In this document: positions 59,655 through 64,000 of the stretch, piece by piece
Numbering within the stretch: the stretch's first letter is position 1
Layout of the letters: every line of letters starts with the position of its first letter
Assembly: GCF_024495425.1 (NCBI RefSeq)
Contig: NZ_JANHJR010000001.1
Location: forward strand, 496,001 to 560,000
DNA: 64,000 nucleotides
Source of the DNA: Haloarchaeobius litoreus
Lineage (GTDB): Archaea > Halobacteriota > Halobacteria > Halobacteriales > Natrialbaceae
Reading direction: 5' to 3'
The notes under the pieces: generated by a model
What the model was told of the DNA's origin: nothing
Seen by the model: the letters and a program-made list of their open reading frames with translations, nothing else
Database searches by the model: none
Translations under genes and position numbers: made by a program

Positions 59655-60412
59655 CCGACGAGCCCGCGGCACCGACAGAGGGGCACCGGCTGTTCGCGGC
59701 CGTCTACGACCCCGTCGTCGCCCCGTTCGAGCGCCGCATCGCGCCGCACCGTCGCTGGCTGGCGGCCGACCTCGAGGGGACGGTGCTGGACGTCGGCGTC
59801 GGCACCGGCGCGATGTTCCCGTTCTTCGCTGCGAGCGGGGCCGACGAGATCGTCGGGGTGGAACCGGACCCGCACATGCGCAAGCGTGCGGTCGACCGGG
59901 CCCGCGAGTGCGAGCTCTCGGTCACGATACACCCGACCGGCGCGGAGTCGCTCCCCCTCGCGGACGACAGCGTCGACGTCGTCGTCGCCGCGCTCGTGTT
60001 CTGTACGATTCCGGACGTCGACGCGGCGCTCGACGAGGTGGCCCGCGTCCTGAAGCCCGGCGGCGAGTTCCGGTTCCTCGAACACGTCCGCGCCGACGGC
60101 TGGGCTGCCCGGCTCCAGACGGCGGTCCAGCCTCTCTGGGGGCATCTCGCCGCCGGCTGTCAGCTCGACCGGGCGACCGACGAACGGTTCCTCGCGGACG
60201 ACCGCTTCGAGACGGTCACGTTCGAGCGAATCGACGCCGGAATCCCGCCGGTTGACCCCATCGTCCGGGGGCGACTCGTCCGCAGCGGCGACGCCGCCGG
60301 TGACGAAGCGACCGCCGACGGCCTCCGTGGCCAGCTCCGCGCACTGCTCAGCCGCCGACCGGCGCTGCCGCTGTCGGCCGTCGCGTCGAAAGAATGGATC
60401 GGGGTGCTGTGA
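59651..60412 (+). CDS. Class I SAM-dependent methyltransferase
   Basis: The 253-residue protein has VLDVGVGTGAMFPFFAASGA (motif I) and VDVVVAALVFCTIPDVDAAL, LKPGGEFRFLEHVRADG. It resembles the UbiE/phosphatidylethanolamine methyltransferase group. It overlaps the DICT-like gene by four bases. Confidence 0.92.
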   Translation: MTDEPAAPTEGHRLFAAVYDPVVAPFERRIAPHRRWLAADLEGTVLDVGVGTGAMFPFFAASGADEIVGVEPDPHMRKRAVDRARECELSVTIHPTGAESLPLADDSVDVVVAALVFCTIPDVDAALDEVARVLKPGGEFRFLEHVRADGWAARLQTAVQPLWGHLAAGCQLDRATDERFLADDRFETVTFERIDAGIPPVDPIVRGRLVRSGDAAGDEATADGLRGQLRALLSRRPALPLSAVASKEWIGVL

Positions 60413-60469
60413 ATCCGTGGTCCCTGTTCCCTCGTGTGCTGCCCGTCGGTAGCGGGACCTGTCGGTCGG

Positions 60470-60769
60470 TTACGAAGACGCTTCCGCCGTCTCCATCTGG
60501 TCGACGTACTGCGCTTCCCACTCCTGCCGGGCGTCGATCTCGCGGCGACCGCGCCGGGTCAGTGTGTAGAAGTTCGTCCGCCGGTCCAGCTCGCCCTTCT
60601 CGACGAGGCCCTTGTCGACGAGCGTGTCGAGGTTCGGGTAGAGTCGACCGTGGTGAATCTCGGATTCGTAGTAGTCTTCGAGCTCATCCTTGATCGCCAG
60701 TCCGTGGGGGTCGTCGAGCCCCGCAATCACGTACAACAGGTCCCGCTGGAACCCTGTAAGGTCGTACAT
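60470..60769 (-). CDS. PadR-family transcriptional regulator
   Basis: The 99-residue protein (DLTGFQRDLLYVIAGLDDPH, IHHGRLYPNLDTLVDKGLVE, FYTLTRRGRREIDAR) is a compact PadR. It differs from the first PadR at 54759. A palindrome overlaps its start. Confidence 0.95.
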   Translation of the reverse strand: MYDLTGFQRDLLYVIAGLDDPHGLAIKDELEDYYESEIHHGRLYPNLDTLVDKGLVEKGELDRRTNFYTLTRRGRREIDARQEWEAQYVDQMETAEASS

Positions 60770-60772
60770 AGT

Positions 60773-60786
60773 GATACAGAAGTATC
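60773..60786. promoter_or_regulatory. Palindrome at the PadR start
   Basis: GATAC-AGAA-GTATC lies four bases ahead of the PadR start codon, a plausible self-repression site. Confidence 0.4.
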
Positions 60787-61078
60787 CCGAGAAAATGAGT
60801 GTTTTGTTTCCTGAATCGATGTGGCCGATTCGGTTCCGGTGTCTTCAGCGTCGAAAGGATTCGACCGAACTCCGCGTATCGGCGCTGGGATATTTGGCGA
60901 CACCAGTAAGGAAGGTGGGTGAATCTTGAAGCCAGTCGTCCGCCCGGACGGGACGTGGGATGGGTTCGAGTCGCGGCCCCGGTCTCAAAAGGACACCGGT
61001 TCGAAGCCGTCGGTGGAGGCCGACCCAACGCACTAATCCCGGCCATTTTTCTGCCGCTGGTCGAAAGGCGACCACGAG
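60787..61078. other. Divergent intergenic region PadR / CNNM gene
   Basis: About 290 bp without a recognised gene, holding promoters for both sides. A plus frame from GTG 60919 reads NLEASRPPGRDVGWVRVAAP but has no family support and overlaps no start signal. Confidence 0.35.
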
Positions 61079-62137
61079 ATGAACTCGCTGGAAATCGCCA
61101 TCCGGCTACTCGCGGGTCTCGGTCTCATCCTGGCGAACGGCTTCTTCGTCGCCATCGAGTTCGCGCTGACGCGCGTCAGGCAGTACTCCGAATCGGAGTT
61201 CGACACCCCGGCACTCCGCCGCGCCTGGGAGATGACCGACGACCTGGAGATCTACCTGACCAGCTGCCAGGTCGGTATCACGGCGTCGAGCATCGCGGTC
61301 GGTATCGTCGCCGAACCGGCTCTCGGGGCCATCTTCGAGCCGTACTTCCACAACACGGCGCTGGCGTCCATCGGAGCGGGTGGACTCCTCGCGTTCCTCA
61401 TCATCAACCTCGTCCACCTCACCCACGGCGAGCAGACGCCGACGTACCTCGGTGTCGAGCGCACGAAGTTCGTCTGCAAGTGGGGTGCGCGCCCGCTGTA
61501 CTGGTTCGCGTGGGTCATCTCGCCTATCATCAGCGTCGGCGACACCGTGGCGAAGGCGACGCTGAAGCTGTTCGGTGTCGAGATGACCGGCGCGTGGCTC
61601 GAGGCCGAAGAGGACGTCATCGAGAACCGTGCACAGCTGCGGAACCGGCTGAACTTCCTGCTCGAACAGGGTGACCTCTCCGAGGAGCGTCACGAGGAGG
61701 TCATCAACGCGCTGACCGTCGACGAGATCATGGTCGACGACGTGATGGTCGACATCGACGACGCCGTCGTCCTCTCGACGGAGGACCCCGTCGAGGAGAA
61801 CCTCGAGAAGGTGTACGACTCGCCGCACACGCGCTACCCGCTCATCGGCAGTGACTTCGACGACTACCGCGGCGTCGTCTACGTCCCGTCGCTGCTGGAG
61901 CACGTCGACGAGATCCGCGCCGGGGGGTGGGAGTTCGAGGACGTGGCTGCACCGCCGATGACCGTCGCCGCCGACACGAGCGTCAGCGACGTCATCGACC
62001 AGTTCCAGGCCGAAGGGCAGGAGCTCGCGCTCGCCATGTCCGAAGGCGAGGTCCAGGGGCTCATCACCGCGACGGACGCGCTGGAGACGGTCATGGGCGA
62101 CATCGAGGATCCGCTCGACAGGGACGCGATGGCGTAA
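61079..62137 (+). CDS. CNNM/CorC-type membrane protein (DUF21 plus CBS)
   Basis: The 352-residue protein has a DUF21 transmembrane region to about residue 165 (LANGFFVAIEFALTRVRQYS, HLTHGEQTPTYLGVERTK) and a CBS pair at about 210-340 (VDEIMVDDVMVDIDDAVVLS, LALAMSEGEVQGLITATDAL). The family exports or senses Mg2+ and Co2+. Confidence 0.92.
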   Translation: MNSLEIAIRLLAGLGLILANGFFVAIEFALTRVRQYSESEFDTPALRRAWEMTDDLEIYLTSCQVGITASSIAVGIVAEPALGAIFEPYFHNTALASIGAGGLLAFLIINLVHLTHGEQTPTYLGVERTKFVCKWGARPLYWFAWVISPIISVGDTVAKATLKLFGVEMTGAWLEAEEDVIENRAQLRNRLNFLLEQGDLSEERHEEVINALTVDEIMVDDVMVDIDDAVVLSTEDPVEENLEKVYDSPHTRYPLIGSDFDDYRGVVYVPSLLEHVDEIRAGGWEFEDVAAPPMTVAADTSVSDVIDQFQAEGQELALAMSEGEVQGLITATDALETVMGDIEDPLDRDAMA

Positions 62138-62203
62138 CCCGGCGTCGGAACTCGCAGACCGCGGAGGGCATTTATTCTACACATATTCTGACGAAGAAAG
62201 AGG

Positions 62204-62211
62204 TTAATATT
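62204..62211 (+). promoter_or_regulatory. TATA box for the frameshifted Tat protein gene
   Basis: TTAATATT lies about 26-30 bp before ATG 62234 in an AT-rich patch. Confidence 0.5.
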
Positions 62212-62233
62212 CCTGGGTGTGCTGTACGAACCA

Positions 62234-62475
62234 ATGCCCGAGCAGTCCGACGGCCTCGAACGCCGAGACGTGCTCCAGTCGATGTCGGGCAGACGGGAGC
62301 CGCTTCGCTCCGGGGAGCGCTCTCGGAGGGTGTCACCGAGCTGCCGGAAGGGACGGGTGGCTTCGAGAGCTCCGGGGAGCGCTCCGTCGGCGTCATCGCG
62401 TACGCCTGGAACGACGACAGGGAGATCGTCGAGGCGAACACGTCGGAGCTGACGTTCGAAGTCACCGACGACTGA
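62234..62475 (+). pseudogene. Small Tat-exported protein with a frameshift
   Basis: From ATG 62234 the frame reads MPEQSDGLERRDVLQSM, a twin-arginine signal start, but is then in the wrong frame. The adjacent frame carries GAASLRGALSEGVTELPEGT and ends ANTSELTFEVTDD with TGA at 62473-62475. Joining the two across about 62280-62300 restores a protein of about 80 residues. Either the gene is broken or the sequence has an indel. Confidence 0.6.
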
Positions 62476-62518
62476 GGGTTCCGACGGGGTTTTGCCCGTC
62501 CCGGTCGTACGTCGTGCT

Positions 62519-63046
62519 ATGACGACAGCACGAGCGACGCTCGGCGGCGGCTGCTTCTGGTGCATCGAGGCGGCGTTCGAGGAGCTCGACGGCATCGAGT
62601 CGGTCACGTCCGGCTACGCAGGTGGGCACGTCGAGGACCCGACGTACGAGCAGGTCTGCTCCGGCGAGACCGGGCACGCGGAGGTCGTCCAGCTCGAGTA
62701 CGACACGGACGTCCTGGGCTTCGAGGACGTGCTCAAGGTGTTCTTTACGGTCCACGACCCGACCCAGCTCAACCGGCAGGGGCCGGACGTGGGCACGCAG
62801 TACCGCTCCATCATCCTCGCCCACGACGACGACCAGCGCGAGTTCGCCGCGGCGTTCGTCGGAGAACTCGACAGCGAGTACGACGACGACGTGGTGACCG
62901 AGGTCGTCGACCTGGAGACGTTCTACGAGGCCGAGGAGCACCATCAGGACTACTACGACAAGAACCCGAACGACCGCTACTGTACGTTCCACGCGGACCC
63001 GAAGATCGAGAAGGTCCGCGAGAAGTTCGCGACGAAGGCACGGTAG
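62519..63046 (+). CDS. msrA: Peptide methionine-S-sulfoxide reductase
   Basis: The 175-residue protein has GGGCFWCIEAAFEELDG with catalytic C12, YAGGHVEDPTYEQVCSGETG and HDPTQLNRQGPDVGTQYRS. It reduces methionine sulfoxide. Only one or two extra Cys are present so the recycling pair is not obvious. Confidence 0.96.
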   Translation: MTTARATLGGGCFWCIEAAFEELDGIESVTSGYAGGHVEDPTYEQVCSGETGHAEVVQLEYDTDVLGFEDVLKVFFTVHDPTQLNRQGPDVGTQYRSIILAHDDDQREFAAAFVGELDSEYDDDVVTEVVDLETFYEAEEHHQDYYDKNPNDRYCTFHADPKIEKVREKFATKAR

Positions 63047-63064
63047 TCGCTGTCGCCGTCCCGT

Positions 63065-64000
63065 TCACTCGGCCCCCGGTGCGACCGGGAGCAACACGAC
63101 GGCCCGCGAGCCGTTCTCGGTCCGTTCCAGCCTGAGCTCGCCGTCGGACTTCGAGACCAGCCAGCGGACGATCCACAGTCCGAGCCCGTCGGAGTGCTCC
63201 AGTGCGGTCTCGAGGCGGGACTCGCGGAGTTGGATCTCCGACTCGGGGATGCCCGGTCCGTCGTCGCTGACGACGAGGCGCGCACTCGTCTCGTCGTGGC
63301 GTGTGACCGACACCTCGACCGACGGATTCGGTTCGTCGTGGTGGACGATGGCGTTCTCGAGCAGGTTGTCGAGCACGAGCCGGACGTGTTCGTGTGCGAG
63401 CACCGGCACCCCGCTCGCCTCCGTGAGCGTCACCGCTGCGTGGGGGTGGGCGCCGGCCGCGTCGGCCACGGCGCGTTCGGCCAGTGCGCCGAGGTCGACG
63501 GTCGCCTGCGTCTCTGACTCGAACGCGGCTTCGATGCGTCTGGCACGCTGGCTCAGCGCCTCCAAATCGTCCAGCGACTGCCGGATGGCCTCGACCGAGG
63601 CTGCGGGAACGTCGGCCTGCTCGCTGATGCGGTCGAGGAGCCCACCCACGACGGTCAGATGTGACCGGAGGTCGTGCCGGAGGACGCGGTTCAGCACACT
63701 CACCCGTTCCGCCTGGTTCTGGAACGCCTGCTCGTGTCGTTTCTGTTCGGTGATGTCCGAGAAGGAGACGATGACCTCGCCCTTCTCACCACCGACGGGT
63801 GCGGCGTTGACCAGCAGCCAGAGCCGCTCGCCGTCGGCGCGGTCCACCACGTACACCGCGTTTCGCATCGACGTCCCGGTCTCAGCGACTCCCTGGAACA
63901 AGCCGGTGCCCAGTTCCTGCCCGTCGTCCGTGGTGGGGGTCATACGCCACGGTTCGCGCTCGTAGGCGTCCGCGACCGTCTCCGCGTCTTCGACGCCGAA
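63065..64000 (-). CDS. PAS-domain sensor histidine kinase, partial
   Basis: The frame continues off the right edge, so the N-terminus is missing. A PAS segment (AVYVVDRADGERLWLLVNAA, EVIVSFSDITEQKRHEQAF) precedes the H box LNRVLRHDLRSHLTVVGGLL, N box LVLDNLLENAIVHHDEP, G1 SDDGPGIPE and G2 GLGLWIVRW. It is of the HTR-like haloarchaeal kinase type. Function unknown. Confidence 0.92.
   Translation of the reverse strand, partial: FGVEDAETVADAYEREPWRMTPTTDDGQELGTGLFQGVAETGTSMRNAVYVVDRADGERLWLLVNAAPVGGEKGEVIVSFSDITEQKRHEQAFQNQAERVSVLNRVLRHDLRSHLTVVGGLLDRISEQADVPAASVEAIRQSLDDLEALSQRARRIEAAFESETQATVDLGALAERAVADAAGAHPHAAVTLTEASGVPVLAHEHVRLVLDNLLENAIVHHDEPNPSVEVSVTRHDETSARLVVSDDGPGIPESEIQLRESRLETALEHSDGLGLWIVRWLVSKSDGELRLERTENGSRAVVLLPVAPGAE

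Noticed and set aside
1-64000. CRISPR arrays, tRNA and rRNA genes
   Set aside because: No regular short repeats with spacers, no cloverleaf-like tRNA and no rRNA sequence were noticed on reading; a tRNA scan would be the decisive test.

Overview
This window is chromosomal DNA of a halophilic archaeon (class Halobacteria). Proteins are strongly acidic, most genes are GC-rich, translation often begins leaderlessly about 25 bp after a TATA box, and many genes belong to families seen mainly in haloarchaea (DUF5796, UPF0058, DUF555, the rpa1/rpap1/rpe operon, archaeal GHMP shikimate kinase, cdc48, psmA). The genus cannot be told from the sequence alone.

The window has two halves. About 1-22,760 is accessory: gene density is lower, several stretches are visibly AT-richer, and there are fragments and broken genes (a UspA tail, a LysE gene without a normal start, a glucoamylase head with an amber codon fused to a frameshifted plasmid-type gene, a zinc-protease tail). 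From 22,761 to the end it is dense core genome with almost no decay.

The most unusual structure is at the boundary. The 3' end of the chorismate mutase gene (aroQ, minus strand, stop at 22,761) recurs as four additional diverged copies at about 4,511, 7,502, 15,092 and 16,021, all in the same orientation. Each still encodes the C-terminal peptide EQRESR. Copies at 16,021 and 22,761 match at 32 of 33 positions. The copies divide 4.4-22.8 kb into four modules: (A-B) zinc-ribbon HTH regulator, cupin, cupredoxin; (B-C) FAD oxidase, HTH regulator, selenium-binding protein/ferredoxin/ZIP-DUF4395 operon, PLP decarboxylase; (C-D) a single TehB-like methyltransferase; (D-E) oxidoreductases, DsrE protein and relics. 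No integrase or transposase is visible in any module. I interpret this as repeated site-specific insertion at the end of aroQ, an integron-like cassette accretion in which the recombinase acts from elsewhere or has been lost.

The core half runs: shikimate/aromatic genes (aroQ, aroK), small DUF proteins, cdc48, an E1-alpha/E1-beta/lipoyl operon, archaetidylserine decarboxylase, lhr helicase, rpa1-rpap1-rpe (single-strand DNA binding), pyrBI, an RNA-processing/proteolysis cluster (COG1325, rnp3, methyltransferase, rnp2, psmA, SBDS), FUN14, hflX, an nnr-moaC-nitronate monooxygenase operon, aldo/keto reductase, acylphosphatase and PadR, an orc1/cdc6 gene with tandem repeats behind it, an Ogg-type glycosylase, DUF555, UPF0058, a DICT-like sensor, a second PadR, a CNNM/CorC-type membrane protein, a frameshifted Tat-exported small protein, msrA and a sensor kinase that runs off the right edge. 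No rRNA, tRNA or CRISPR array was seen.
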